Counted from the first letter of the stretch, positions 52,162 to 61,168 are shown. The stretch is DNA of 64,000 nucleotides from CATQHB01 sp965262595 (GCA_965262595.1 OZ253548.1:2852001-2916000), one strand, 5' to 3'. The notes: generated by a model from the letters alone, not told the origin. Numbers and translations are program-made.

Positions 52162-52857
52162 ATGGTGGATAATACGCCACCGCCGAACCAAGGGCGAAAT
52201 GACGTCCCCGATGTAGTTGTCGCCCGGCTGCCCCAATACGTCCGTACCCTCAGCCAGCTTTTGGCCGAGGGAGTCCTGGTAGCCAACTCCCAACAGTTGG
52301 GGGCCAAGCTGCAAATTACTCCGGCACAAATTCGCAAAGACCTAAGCTATTTTGGCCGCTTCGGCAAGCAGGGCCGGGGTTATCGGGTCCAGCATCTGCT
52401 GGACGAGCTAAAGCAGATTCTTGGCCTGACCAGCCGTTGGAACGTGGCGGTAGTCGGCGTTGGCCGGCTGGGCCGAGCCATTCTTAACTACCCTGGCTTT
52501 ACTCCCGATGGGTTTCAATTGGTAGCCGCTCTTGACGATAATCCGTCGGTGGTCGGAGAGGAAGTGGGTGGTCTAACGGTAATGCCCGCGGCGGAATTGG
52601 CCGAGGTAGTCCAGCGGAACCAGATTAGCATCGCCATTGTGGCGGTGCCCACGATACATACTCAGGCGGTAATTGACCGGGTGGTGGAGTGCGGTGTACG
52701 GGCTATATTGAACTACGCCCCGATTGCGCCCCAGGTACCGGAAGGGGTTAACATCCGCAACATTGACCCGGTGTTGTCCATGCAATCAATGACCTACTAC
52801 CTGGCTAACCAATCCACAAACCACACCGACTCCGGCCACGGTCACCGCTTGCCATAA
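52162..52857 (+). CDS. rex: Redox-sensing transcriptional repressor Rex
   Basis: A 231-residue NADH/NAD-sensing repressor. The N-terminal winged helix includes RLPQYVRTLSQLL and the DNA-contact helix ITPAQIRKDLSYFGRFGKQGRGY, the strongest Rex signature. The C-terminal Rossmann domain has VVGVGRLGRAILNYPGF, and NYAPI with IRNIDPVLSMQSMTYYL closes the protein with the domain-swapped helix. AGGGGGG lies 8 nt before the ATG. Rex usually controls respiration and fermentation genes in response to NADH; its position convergent with the ATP synthase operon is suggestive, but no operator was seen there. Confidence 0.95.
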   Translation: MVDNTPPPNQGRNDVPDVVVARLPQYVRTLSQLLAEGVLVANSQQLGAKLQITPAQIRKDLSYFGRFGKQGRGYRVQHLLDELKQILGLTSRWNVAVVGVGRLGRAILNYPGFTPDGFQLVAALDDNPSVVGEEVGGLTVMPAAELAEVVQRNQISIAIVAVPTIHTQAVIDRVVECGVRAILNYAPIAPQVPEGVNIRNIDPVLSMQSMTYYLANQSTNHTDSGHGHRLP

Positions 52858-52860
52858 AAA

Positions 52861-52894
52861 GAACGGGCGCCGTCTCAAAGGACCCGCCCGCTTC
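52861..52894. terminator. Hairpin between rex and atpC
   Basis: GAACGGGCG pairs with CGCCCG-C-TTC with one bulged base, between the convergent ends of rex and the ATP synthase operon. A run of five A (a T run on the minus strand) lies just upstream of it on the plus strand, so it fits a terminator for the atp operon as well. Confidence 0.5.
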
Positions 52895-52992
52895 AGGTGA
52901 ATTGCTTGAGCTGCCAGCGGAAAGTTCGCTTGGCTTGGTCATTCTGCCAGCCAGCCCGCTTGCCTGCTGCCTGCTACCCGCTCTTCCTCCGG

Positions 52993-53433
52993 TTATTCCC
53001 CCATTGTGGTGCGCATATCGCCCCGGGGCCGCCGCCGCGCCACGTTCAGGCGAACTTGCGCGCGGCGGAAAGAGGTTAGCGCTCTTGACAGCTCAACCGC
53101 GGAACCGGAAGTCTGATTCCGGAGGCGCTCCTGGGCTCGCTCCATGGCTTCCTGGGCCCGTTCCTCGTTAATTTCCTGGGAATACTCACAGGCTTCGGCC
53201 AGAATGGTAACCTTATTGGCCATCACTTCCAGAAAGCCGCCGGTAATTGCCAGGTAAGAGGGTTCGCCGTCCTTGCGTACCGAGACTTCCCCGGGCTGCA
53301 AAACGGTCATCAACGGCGCATGGTTGGGGAGGATGCCCAGTTGCCCTTCAATGCCCGGGGCCACCACGATGTCCACATCGTCGGCGTAAACCTCCCGCTC
53401 GGCGGTAATAATTTCCAGTCGCATCGGGGCCAT
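52993..53433 (-). CDS. atpC: ATP synthase epsilon subunit
   Basis: 146 residues: the N-terminal beta-sandwich (MRLEIITAEREVYADDVDIVVAPGIEGQLGILP, split here by the usual A-P-G turn, with NHAPLMTVLQPG) and the C-terminal helical hairpin (ERAQEAMERAQERLRN onward). The central-stalk subunit couples rotation and can inhibit ATP hydrolysis. AAGGAG precedes the ATG. Last gene of the atp operon, 66 nt after atpD. The tail ends in an Arg-rich stretch slightly longer than typical. Confidence 0.95.
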   Translation of the reverse strand: MAPMRLEIITAEREVYADDVDIVVAPGIEGQLGILPNHAPLMTVLQPGEVSVRKDGEPSYLAITGGFLEVMANKVTILAEACEYSQEINEERAQEAMERAQERLRNQTSGSAVELSRALTSFRRAQVRLNVARRRPRGDMRTTMGE

Positions 53434-53499
53434 TGCTGCTGCTCCTTCCGAGGCTTGGGCGTTTGTTGATTAGGCGTTTGTTGATTAGGCGGTCTTGAA

Positions 53500-54903
53500 T
53501 TAGGCGGCGGTACCGGCCTGCATTTGTTCGGCCTTTTCGATGGCCTCGTCGATGGTGCCCACCATATAGAACGCTTGCTCCGGCAAATCGTCGTGCTTGC
53601 CTTCCAGGATTTCCACAAAACCGCGTACCGTTTCCCGCACCGGCACGTACTTTCCCGGCTGATTGGTGAAAGCCTCGGCTACGAAGAAAGGCTGGGTCAG
53701 GAAGCGTTGAATCTTGCGGGCGCGGAATACCGTCTGGCGGTCATCTTCGGAAAGCTCTTCAATACCCAGGATAGCGATAATATCCTGCAGGTCCCGGTAG
53801 CGCTGCAATACCTGCTGCACTCCGCGGGCCGTCCGGTAATGTTCCTCGCCGACAATCCGCGGCTCCAAAATACGGGCGAAAGATGCCAGCGGGTCCACCG
53901 CCGGGTACAAGCCCTGGGCCGCCAGCGAGCGCTCCAGGGACAATACGGCGTCCAGGTGGCCGAAGGTGGTCACGATTCCCGGGTCGGTGTAGTCATCGGC
54001 GGGCACGTAAATGGCCTGGAAGGAGGTAATAGAGCCGGACTTGGTGGAGGTAATCCGTTCCTGGAGTGCGCCCATTTCGGTGCTCAAGGTGGGCTGATAA
54101 CCCACCGCCGAGGGCATCCGGCCCAATAGCGCCGACACTTCCATACCGGCCAAAATGTAGCGGTAAATGTTGTCAATAAACAGCAGCACGTCTTGATGCT
54201 GTTCTTCCCGGAAAAACTCGGCCATGGTCAACCCGGTGAGGCCGATACGGGCGCGCACGCCGGGGGTTTCATTCATCTGCCCGAACACCAGCACGGTGGT
54301 GTCAAGCACGCCGGAGTCCTGCATTTCGTGCCACAGGTCATTGCCTTCCCGGGAGCGCTCGCCCACGCCGGCAAAAACGGATACGCCCTGGTGGACGGCG
54401 CCGATGTTGCGGATGAGTTCCTGGATGATGACGGTCTTGCCCACGCCGGCCCCGCCATAAGCGCCGACCTTGCCGCCCTTGGGGAAGGGGGTAATCAGGT
54501 CAAATACCTTGATACCGGTCTCCAGAATTTCAATCTCCGAGCTTTGGTCGTCAAAAGCCGGTGCGCTCCGGTGAATCGGCCACCGCTGGGCCGATTCCAC
54601 CGCTCCCAAGTTATCCAGTGGGGTGCCGGTAACGTCAAACAAACGGCCCAGAGTCTCCGGCCCAACCGGTACGGTCACCTTCTCGCCGGTGTCGTTAACT
54701 TCCGTACCTCGAGCCAGGCCGTCGGTAGAACCCAGGGCCAGGCAGCGGGCCCAGTTGTTGCCGATGTGCTGCTGGACTTCCAGGACCAGCCTTTCCCCGG
54801 AGTTGTCCATCTCCAGAGCGTCGAACAAGTTGGGTAATTGATCCGGTGGAAACTCCACGTCCACTACGGTTCCAATTACCTGCACGATTTTTCCGGTGCC
54901 CAT
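53500..54903 (-). CDS. atpD: ATP synthase beta subunit
   Basis: 467 residues, the catalytic subunit. It starts TGKIVQVIGTVVDVEFP and has Walker A GGAGVGKTVIIQEL, the catalytic Glu in AGVGERSREGNDLW, Walker B VLLFIDNIYR, PSAVGYQPTLSTEMG and the YVPADDYTDP loop. GGGAGG precedes the ATG by 8 nt. It pairs with atpA in the F1 hexamer. Sequence and length are fully normal. Confidence 0.98.
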   Translation of the reverse strand: MGTGKIVQVIGTVVDVEFPPDQLPNLFDALEMDNSGERLVLEVQQHIGNNWARCLALGSTDGLARGTEVNDTGEKVTVPVGPETLGRLFDVTGTPLDNLGAVESAQRWPIHRSAPAFDDQSSEIEILETGIKVFDLITPFPKGGKVGAYGGAGVGKTVIIQELIRNIGAVHQGVSVFAGVGERSREGNDLWHEMQDSGVLDTTVLVFGQMNETPGVRARIGLTGLTMAEFFREEQHQDVLLFIDNIYRYILAGMEVSALLGRMPSAVGYQPTLSTEMGALQERITSTKSGSITSFQAIYVPADDYTDPGIVTTFGHLDAVLSLERSLAAQGLYPAVDPLASFARILEPRIVGEEHYRTARGVQQVLQRYRDLQDIIAILGIEELSEDDRQTVFRARKIQRFLTQPFFVAEAFTNQPGKYVPVRETVRGFVEILEGKHDDLPEQAFYMVGTIDEAIEKAEQMQAGTAA

Positions 54904-54970
54904 ATAACTTGACCTCCCGTGGCCTCAGGTTATGCTGCCGGGGGCAGACTTACCCTTTACCCTTTACTCT

Positions 54971-55834
54971 TTACCCTTCCTGGGCAATTTGCCCGCCGAT
55001 CAGGTCCAATAGTTCGTTGGTAATACTGTCCTGGCGCAGCTTGTTCATCACCAGGGTCAGGTCGCCGGACAGAGACTTGGCATTGTCCGTGGCGTTGCGC
55101 ATCGCCACCATCCGGGCCGACTGTTCGCTGGCAATGGACTCCAGCAACGCATGGTAAACTTCCATATCTACAAACTGGGGCAGTAGCGAACCCAGAACGG
55201 TTAGCGAATCCGGCTCGTAGATGTAACCGGAGCTGTCGGAACCGGACAAGGCGGCCGGCGTTACCGGAATCAATTTTTCCACCACCGGCTCCTGGCTCAT
55301 GGTTGAAATAAACCTGGTATAAACCAGGTAAACCTCGTCCATTTCCCCGCTGATAAAGTTGTCAATAAGCATTCGGGAAATGGGCGTAGTGTCGGCCACG
55401 GTCGGCCGGTCGCCCAAGTCGGCGAACACTGCCAGCAAGTCTTGACCGTAGCGGGCCATAAAGTCCCGTCCTTTTCGACCAATGGCGATGCTGCGGGTAG
55501 GTTCGGGGCGGGAAAGGATGAACTGGGCAACCCGTCGGTTAACGCTGGAGTGCATACCTCCGGCCAGACCCCGATCCGGGGTGATAGCCAGCAGGCCGAT
55601 TCGCCGGACGGGTCGCACCTCCAACAGCGGGTGCAGCGCCGCCCCGTCCTCCTGGGGTTGGGCTGCCAGGTGGGCGATAATATCATATATTTTTTCGGCG
55701 TAGGGTCTCCCCTGCACCACCGAGTTCTGGGCGCGGCGCATCTTGGAGGCGGCAATCAGTGACATGGCATTCGTCACCTTGCCGGTGTTGTCCACGCTGC
55801 GGATTCGGCGCCGTATATCCCTTACGCTTGGCAT
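54971..55834 (-). CDS. atpG: ATP synthase gamma subunit
   Basis: 287 residues forming the rotating shaft. N-terminal coiled-coil helix PSVRDIRRRIRSVDNTGKVT with the conserved AMSLIAASKMRRAQ, and the C-terminal helix ARMVAMRNATDNAKSLSGDL. The Rossmann-like middle starts GLLAITPDRGLAGGMHSSVN. It lies 67 nt upstream of atpD and 208 nt downstream of atpA; the latter spacer is unusually long and repeat-containing. Confidence 0.97.
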   Translation of the reverse strand: MPSVRDIRRRIRSVDNTGKVTNAMSLIAASKMRRAQNSVVQGRPYAEKIYDIIAHLAAQPQEDGAALHPLLEVRPVRRIGLLAITPDRGLAGGMHSSVNRRVAQFILSRPEPTRSIAIGRKGRDFMARYGQDLLAVFADLGDRPTVADTTPISRMLIDNFISGEMDEVYLVYTRFISTMSQEPVVEKLIPVTPAALSGSDSSGYIYEPDSLTVLGSLLPQFVDMEVYHALLESIASEQSARMVAMRNATDNAKSLSGDLTLVMNKLRQDSITNELLDLIGGQIAQEG

Positions 55835-56009
55835 CCTGTTCTTTCCGACCCCTGTATTCGATACTGAATACCGGCTATTGACTGCCGGTTATTGATTTGG
55901 CGAGGCCCGGGGCCAGCTTCCTTGCCGGGCCCGAATCGGTTAAGCGCCAGCAAAGCGGCTGACCGCCAACCGCCGGCCAACTATTGATTATCAACTATTG
56001 GCTAATCGG

Positions 56010-56049
56010 CTAACTGCCGGCTAACTGCCGGCTAACTGCCGGCTAACTG
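56010..56049. repeat. 11-bp tandem repeat at the atpA stop codon
   Basis: Three full copies of CTAACTGCCGG and a partial fourth. The atpA stop codon (56043-56045 on the minus strand) is formed by the last CTA of the array. Confidence 0.88.
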
Positions 56050-57551
56050 AAAGTAGCCTTAAAGTCGGTGATGGCCTTGGTCAAATCCGCCGACACGTTC
56101 TCGGGCAGGTTACCGCTATCGGCGATACTTTGACCGATTTCAGGGTGGATGCTGCCCAGGTAGCTCAAAAGCTGTTCCTCAAAGTCGGCGCAGCGTTCCA
56201 GCGGCAAATCGTCAGTCAGGCCGGAGTTCACCGCAAACAGAATCATTACTTCCTGGTCCAGCCGCAGCGGTTGGTATTGGGCTTGCTTTAGCATTTCAGT
56301 GGAAAGCTGCCCACGGGCCAACTGAGCGCGAGTATTGGCGTCCAGGTCGGAGGTACCGAACTGGGCAAAGCTGGCTAATTCCCGATATTGGGCCAGGTCC
56401 AGCCGCAGCCGTCCCGCAACCTGGCGAATTGCCCGGGTTTGGGCGGCTCCGCCAACTCGGGATACGGACAAGCCCACGTTCACCGCCGGTCGAACGCCGA
56501 TGTTGAACAACTCCGGCTCCAGGTATATCTGGCCGTCGGTAATTGAAATTACGTTGGTTGGAATGTAAGCCGAAACGTCTCCGGCCTGGGTTTCGATAAT
56601 GGGCAGGGCAGTAATGGACCCGCCGCCGTGTTCCTGGTCCAGCTTGGCCGCCCGCTCCAGCAAGCGGCTGTGCAGGTAGAAAACGTCCCCCGGATAAGCC
56701 TCGCGGCCGGCGGGGCGACGCAGCAGCAGGGACATTTGCCGATAGGCCCAGGCGTGCTTGGTCAAGTCGTCATAGATCACCAGCACATCCTTGCCCTGGG
56801 CCATGAACTCTTCGGCCATGGCGCAGCCGGCGTAGGGGGCGATGAACTGTAGCGGGGCGGGATCGGAGGCGCCGGCGTGTACTACAATGGTGTGGCCCAT
56901 GGCGTTATGCTCTTCCAGAATACCCACCACCTGGGCAACCTTGCCCTGTTTCTGGCCGATGGCTACATAGATGCAAATCAGGTCGCCGCCCCGCTGGTTA
57001 ATTATCGTATCCAGGGCGATGGCGGTCTTGCCGGTGGAGCGGTCGCCGATAATGAGCTCCCGCTGGCCGCGGCCGATGGGGATCATGGCGTCAATCGCCT
57101 TAATTCCGGTCTGCACCGGCGTGTTCACCGATTGGCGGACTACCACGTTGGGGGCAACCTGCTCCACCGGGCGGGTCGTCGTGGTATTTATGGGACCCTT
57201 ACCATCCAGCGGACGCCCCATCGGGTCAACCACTCGGCCAATCAGGGCATCGCCCACCGGAATCTCGATAATCTGCCCGGTAGAGCGTACCTGTTGGCCT
57301 TCCTTAACCACGTTGGCGTCACCCAAAATAGCGGCGCCTACCAGGTCGGATTCCAGGTTCATTGCCAGCCCCAGAACATCATTGCCAAAGTCCAGCAATT
57401 CGTTGGAGCGTACGCCCTGCAGGCCCTGAATGCTGGCGATACCATCGCCAACCTGCACCACGGTGCCTACATCTACGAGGCTTAAATCGCCGCCAAATTC
57501 TTCAATCTGGCGCCGGATTAGCGAAACAATTTCTTGACCCCTAATTGCCAT
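56043..57551 (-). CDS. atpA: ATP synthase alpha subunit
   Basis: 502 residues, the regulatory F1 subunit. It has ELLDFGNDVLGLAMNLE, Walker A GDRSTGKTAIALDTI, ICIYVAIGQKQGKVAQV and the conserved SVSRVGGAAQTRAIRQVAG near the C-terminal domain, with the Arg finger in SVSRVG. GAAGGAG lies 7 nt before the ATG. Length and motifs are normal. Its stop codon lies within an 11-bp tandem repeat, so array changes could move the end of translation. Confidence 0.98.
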   Translation of the reverse strand: MAIRGQEIVSLIRRQIEEFGGDLSLVDVGTVVQVGDGIASIQGLQGVRSNELLDFGNDVLGLAMNLESDLVGAAILGDANVVKEGQQVRSTGQIIEIPVGDALIGRVVDPMGRPLDGKGPINTTTTRPVEQVAPNVVVRQSVNTPVQTGIKAIDAMIPIGRGQRELIIGDRSTGKTAIALDTIINQRGGDLICIYVAIGQKQGKVAQVVGILEEHNAMGHTIVVHAGASDPAPLQFIAPYAGCAMAEEFMAQGKDVLVIYDDLTKHAWAYRQMSLLLRRPAGREAYPGDVFYLHSRLLERAAKLDQEHGGGSITALPIIETQAGDVSAYIPTNVISITDGQIYLEPELFNIGVRPAVNVGLSVSRVGGAAQTRAIRQVAGRLRLDLAQYRELASFAQFGTSDLDANTRAQLARGQLSTEMLKQAQYQPLRLDQEVMILFAVNSGLTDDLPLERCADFEEQLLSYLGSIHPEIGQSIADSGNLPENVSADLTKAITDFKATFS

Positions 57552-57599
57552 TGGGGATTCTCCTTCGTCCGATGTCCGATTTCTCCGCCGTGGGCAACG

Positions 57600-58145
57600 C
57601 TACCCCAGGGCGACTTCCGAGCGTATCTGTTTCCGCAATGCTTCCAGCTTGGAGCGGGTACTGCCGTCCAATAGGCGGTCGCCAATCTGAATTATTATGC
57701 CGCCCAGGATTGACTCATCCACTCGGGTGGTCACCACCACTTCCCGCTGGATCAAGTCGGTGACAAACCGGCGAATACGTTCCAGTTCCGCATCTTCCAG
57801 CGGCACCGCGGCGGTAACCTCTACCGGCTGGCGGCCCAGGCGCTCGTCCAGCAGCCGGTTAAATCCGATGGACACGTCCCCCAGGACATCCACCGCTCCC
57901 CGGGAAACCAGCAGCGCTCCCAGGTTTCTGACCAGCGGGTTGATTTCCGGCAGCACCGTTTCGATGGCCCTAGTCTTTCGCTCAACCGGCACGCCGGTAT
58001 GTTTCAGGAAGCTGTTAAATTCGGGATCCAGCAATACCTGGGCCATGTACCCCAATTCTTCAGACCATTGGGGCGCCTGGTCCTGCTGAATTGCCAACTC
58101 GAACAACGCCTGAGCGTAGCGGCGGCCGCCTACCTGTTTTGCCAT
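57600..58145 (-). CDS. atpH: ATP synthase delta subunit
   Basis: 181 residues: the OSCP/delta family N-terminal helical domain beginning GGRRYAQALFELA and the C-terminal domain with VEVTAAVPLEDAELERI and GGIIIQIGDRLLDGSTRSKL, a highly conserved end. It links the peripheral stalk (AtpF) to alpha at the top of F1. It starts 7 nt after atpF ends. Confidence 0.96.
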   Translation of the reverse strand: MAKQVGGRRYAQALFELAIQQDQAPQWSEELGYMAQVLLDPEFNSFLKHTGVPVERKTRAIETVLPEINPLVRNLGALLVSRGAVDVLGDVSIGFNRLLDERLGRQPVEVTAAVPLEDAELERIRRFVTDLIQREVVVTTRVDESILGGIIIQIGDRLLDGSTRSKLEALRKQIRSEVALG

Positions 58146-58152
58146 TGGTTAC

Positions 58153-58659
58153 CTAACCTTGCCGCAATCTCTCACCCTCTTCCAGTACCTGGGTGATGAG
58201 CTCTCCGTGGGCTTGCCGGTCCAGGGAACGCGCGATGACCCGCTCGGCGGCGGTGATTGCCAGGTCAGCGAATCCGGCTCTCAATTCTTCCAGAGCGGCA
58301 TCCCGCTCCCGTTGGATGTCGGTCCGAGCCCGTTCCGCGAAGGCTTCCGCCTCCTGGCGCGCCCGTTCCATCTCGCCTTCTCGGTAACGCTGGGATGCTT
58401 CCCTGGCCTGGTCCATCAGGCGTTGGCCCTCCCGCCGGGCTTCGTTGAGTTGCTCCTCTATGGCGGCCTGGGAACTGGCTGCTTCCTCCCTGGCGCGGTC
58501 GGCGGCAGACAGCCCTTCCTGGATTCTCTCCGTACGCTGGTCCATGGCCGCCATCAGCGGCTTAAAGGCAAGCAGGTACAGTATTCCCATCAGAATGAGG
58601 AAGGTTACCAGGTAGGCTATTAAGAGGGGCAGGTTGATTCCGAGATAAGTCAGGCCCAT
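58153..58659 (-). CDS. atpF: ATP synthase subunit b
   Basis: 168 residues: one N-terminal membrane helix (LLIAYLVTFLILMGILYLLAF) and a long charged helix (from DQRTERIQEGLSAADRAREE) ending in ITAAERVIARSLD, which forms the peripheral stalk dimer. It lies 4 nt after atpE. Confidence 0.96.
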   Translation of the reverse strand: MGLTYLGINLPLLIAYLVTFLILMGILYLLAFKPLMAAMDQRTERIQEGLSAADRAREEAASSQAAIEEQLNEARREGQRLMDQAREASQRYREGEMERARQEAEAFAERARTDIQRERDAALEELRAGFADLAITAAERVIARSLDRQAHGELITQVLEEGERLRQG

Positions 58660-58663
58660 AACG

Positions 58664-58915
58664 CTAGACCACGAACAACAGAATTACCGCAACGATGAGG
58701 GAATAAATCCCCAAGGCTTCGGCAAACGCGATAGCCAGGATCATGTTGGTGGTGACGGATCCGGCGGCGTCCGGGTTGCGGCCAATTGCTCCCATTGCTC
58801 CGGCTCCCAGGATGCCGATGCCTATGCCGGGGCCGATTACGCCAATCCCGATGGCCAACCCGGCCCCCAGGAACTTGGCTGCCTCTGCCTCAAGTGCCAA
58901 AAGAATTAGGTCCAT
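58664..58915 (-). CDS. atpE: ATP synthase subunit c
   Basis: 83 residues, two membrane helices joined by the polar loop GRNPDAAG. The ion-binding carboxylate is the Glu in ILAIAFAEALGIYSL. The Na-specific ligands (Gln in helix 1 and Ser after the Glu) are absent: helix 1 reads GPGIGIG and the Glu is followed by Ala, so proton coupling is expected. GGAGGA precedes the ATG. Confidence 0.97.
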   Translation of the reverse strand: MDLILLALEAEAAKFLGAGLAIGIGVIGPGIGIGILGAGAMGAIGRNPDAAGSVTTNMILAIAFAEALGIYSLIVAVILLFVV

Positions 58916-59177
58916 TTCTGTGAGTCCTCCATAGTGTGTTTAATGTATTGGTACGATTGCCCTTGGGTAACTTCGGAATTGATGTCCCTTCCGGTAGGTG
59001 ACTTTAGTATCGCTCTGGAGTCTTGGTCAGAGTTTCCGGTGTTTCGGTCCCTGGAATGCCCCCTTTGTTGTCGGTCCGACTTTTCCGCTGATCCGCCAAT
59101 TTCCCAGTCTTATTTTGCCTTCCGGTGAGCCGACCGGCTAATGTTGGCTAATGTTGGCTAATGTTGGTTAATGTTGG
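58916..59177. other. Spacer between atpB and atpE
   Basis: A 262-bp gap, long for an atp operon. No gene is seen. Its left end is the 10-bp repeat array at the atpB stop. Confidence 0.6.
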
Positions 59178-59180
59178 TTA
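59141..59180. repeat. 10-bp tandem repeat at the atpB stop codon
   Basis: Two copies of ATGTTGGCTA followed by two of ATGTTGGTTA. The atpB stop (59178-59180, minus strand) is formed by the last TTA of the array. Confidence 0.88.
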
Positions 59181-60224
59181 ATGTTCCTCATGGCGAACCG
59201 CCAGGGACAGGAAAACCAGCGTTAATCCGGCGAAGATTACCGCCTGAATCAGCCCCACCAGCAACTCCAGGCCAAAGACAAAGATGTTGGCTACAAAAGG
59301 TACCAGGAAGGTGATCATTACCACCAGGATTTCCCCGGCAGTCATGTTGCCAAAGAGCCGGAAGGTAAAGCTGACGATCCGGACCAGTTCGCTAATCAAC
59401 TCCAGGAGACCGACAAAGGCGTCGATTAACCCGCTGGGCCGCAACCGCAACAGGTTCCCGAAGGCAAAGAACTTCTTGAAGTAGCCCAACCCCAGGGTGC
59501 GAATGCCCCAATATTCTACGAAGACAAAGGAGATCAAGGCCAGAGCCAGCGGCATATTGAGGTCGGTGCCCGCCGGGCGCACCAGATGTACCTGTATCCT
59601 GGTGTCCCAGAATGCGCCGGGGCCAAACCCTACGGCTTGGTAAATAGGAACCAGCAAGAGGGCGATCCAGGCGTTGAACAGTACAAAGAAGAAGATGGTG
59701 GCTACCACCGGGAAGGCTTTGCGGGCCATATCCGCGCCCAGCACGCCGGCAGAGAAGCTTATCACGGCCTCAATGACGCTCTCCACCACGCCCTGAAACC
59801 GGCCGGGTACCATACTGCGTTTGCGCGCCCCCCAAACAAAGAAAAAGAGGATGGCGACACAGGCAACCCAGGCGGACAGCAAGGTGTTGGTAATTGCGAA
59901 CTCGGTGAGGCCCATGGGCGTAAAGTGGTGGGCTTCTTCCTCGTGGTCGTCGGCAGCGCCGGAAGCAGCTTCAGAAACCAGGGTTTCCGAGTATGCGGCC
60001 CAGCCGGCCTCGGTGTCCGGGGATACCCCCAGGCTCTTGGCTACGGCGGAGGAGGGGAATATCGGTTGGGGTGGGAGGTGAATCTCCGGCTGGGCCAGGA
60101 AGGGTTCACCTATTCCGAATAACTTGGAGCCGATGGGGCCAACTACGAACCCTGAAATCAACAATGCTACCAAAACCAAACCGGCCAGCAACATTAGCCT
60201 TTTTGCAGCAGCACCTGACGGCAC
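59178..60224 (-). CDS. atpB: ATP synthase subunit a
   Basis: 348 residues with an N-terminal helix, a roughly 60-residue extracytoplasmic segment, and five or six further helices. The essential Arg is in the helix VRIVSFTFRLFGNMTAGEIL, the signature of subunit a, and the last helix LIQAVIFAGLTLVFLSLAV is also conserved. A His-rich acidic stretch (AADDHEEEAHH) lies between helices 1 and 2. The start is GTG at 60224, whose G is shared with the TAG of atpI, so the two are translationally coupled. Confidence 0.95.
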   Translation of the reverse strand: MPSGAAAKRLMLLAGLVLVALLISGFVVGPIGSKLFGIGEPFLAQPEIHLPPQPIFPSSAVAKSLGVSPDTEAGWAAYSETLVSEAASGAADDHEEEAHHFTPMGLTEFAITNTLLSAWVACVAILFFFVWGARKRSMVPGRFQGVVESVIEAVISFSAGVLGADMARKAFPVVATIFFFVLFNAWIALLLVPIYQAVGFGPGAFWDTRIQVHLVRPAGTDLNMPLALALISFVFVEYWGIRTLGLGYFKKFFAFGNLLRLRPSGLIDAFVGLLELISELVRIVSFTFRLFGNMTAGEILVVMITFLVPFVANIFVFGLELLVGLIQAVIFAGLTLVFLSLAVRHEEH

Positions 60225-60466
60225 TATGTCTTTCTCCCTTTTTGGTCGGTTTCCGAGTTACGGGATCCGTAGAGCACCGGCAGAATCATCTTATAAACAC
60301 CCCAAAAGGCAAGGAAACTACCCGCAATGATCCCGGTTATCGTGAACAAGGGTGATAGTCCGCTAACCCGATCCAGCCCAATTCCAATAAGAATCCCGGC
60401 CACCACACACAGGGCGATGTACCATCCCAATCCGGTAAGGCGCAGGGTGACAACCCACCAAGCCAT
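60224..60466 (-). CDS. atpI: AtpI/AtpZ-like ATP synthase assembly protein
   Basis: 80 residues with two membrane helices (WYIALCVVAGILIGIGLD and FTITGIIAGSFLAFWGVYKM), the glycine-rich pattern of the AtpZ/AtpI family that opens atp operons and helps c-ring assembly or Mg uptake. The ATG at 60466 (AGGACGG 9 nt upstream) is preferred over a TTG at 60475. Its stop overlaps the atpB start by one base. Confidence 0.85.
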   Translation of the reverse strand: MAWWVVTLRLTGLGWYIALCVVAGILIGIGLDRVSGLSPLFTITGIIAGSFLAFWGVYKMILPVLYGSRNSETDQKGRKT

Positions 60467-60500
60467 ACCTATCAACCGTCCTGTTCACCAAACGTTACGC

Positions 60501-60529
60501 ATATTAACACCAGGCATTTGAAAAGTCAA
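60501..60529 (-). promoter_or_regulatory. Promoter of the atp operon
   Basis: On the minus strand: TTGACT (60529-60524), a 17-bp spacer and TAATAT (60506-60501), about 35 nt before the atpI start. -35 5/6, -10 4/6. No Rex-like palindrome overlaps it. Confidence 0.8.
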
Positions 60530-60549
60530 TTTGCCTGGATAACGCAACT

Positions 60550-61101
60550 TTATTGCCCCGGCTGCTCTCTGCCGAAGTCTTCCAGGTCCAGATTGTTTAT
60601 GAAGTCGGTAAAGGCCGACATCCGGCGCAAATCCTCTTCCCGAACCTCGGGAGTTTGTTCTACATTCTCCCGTTCCGGAGTTATCGGCTTGCCGGTTTCC
60701 TTGTCCAGCAGGATGCCGGCCTTATCCATCACCGACTCCTCGGCGAAGATCGGCACCTGGGCGCGTACTGCCAGGGCCATAGCATCGCTGGGGCGAGAGT
60801 CGATTTCCTTGGTGTCGCCGTCAACTTGAATGACAATTTTGGCGTAAAAGGTATCGTTGTGCAGGTCGTTAACCAAAATATGGTCGATGGAGCCGCCCAG
60901 CGTATCTATAATGGTCTGCAGCAGGTCGTGAGTCAGCGGGCGTGGCACACTCAAGTCCTGGAGTTTCACCGCAATGGCATCGGCCTCCGCCGGGCCAATC
61001 CATATAGGCAAATAGCGGTCGGAATCCTGCTCCTTTAGAATGACAACCCGTTGGTAGTTCATCGGACTAACCCGGATGCTGTCTATTGACATCTGAAGCA
61101 T
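60550..61101 (-). CDS. Bifunctional nuclease family protein (DUF151)
   Basis: A 183-residue protein of the DUF151/BFN family, whose plant member degrades DNA and RNA while bacterial ones are uncharacterised. Family features are the RVVILKEQDSDRYLPIWIGP opening, EADAIAVKL, RPLTHDLLQTIIDTLGG and the IDSRPSDAMALAVRAQVPIF core. A C-terminal UVR-like charged helix (REEDLRRMSAFTDFINNL) follows. GGGAGG precedes the ATG by 7 nt and a consensus promoter lies just upstream. It is the gene before the atp operon on the same strand, but that operon has its own promoter. Confidence 0.92.
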   Translation of the reverse strand: MLQMSIDSIRVSPMNYQRVVILKEQDSDRYLPIWIGPAEADAIAVKLQDLSVPRPLTHDLLQTIIDTLGGSIDHILVNDLHNDTFYAKIVIQVDGDTKEIDSRPSDAMALAVRAQVPIFAEESVMDKAGILLDKETGKPITPERENVEQTPEVREEDLRRMSAFTDFINNLDLEDFGREQPGQ

Positions 61102-61139
61102 TCCAATTGCCTCCCTATATAACCTTTGGCCGATAGAAA

Positions 61140-61168
61140 ATTGTATGGCCCTGACAAATATTAGTCAA
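61140..61168 (-). promoter_or_regulatory. Promoter of the DUF151 gene
   Basis: On the minus strand: TTGACT (61168-61163), a 17-bp spacer and TACAAT (61145-61140). Five of six matches in each box. Confidence 0.85.

Noticed and set aside
58664..58915. Sodium-type ATP synthase
   Set aside because: The c subunit lacks the Gln and the Ser/Thr ligands around the Glu that define sodium binding.
60501..60529. Rex operator at the atp promoter
   Set aside because: No TTGTGAA-N-TTCACAA-type palindrome is present near the promoter boxes.
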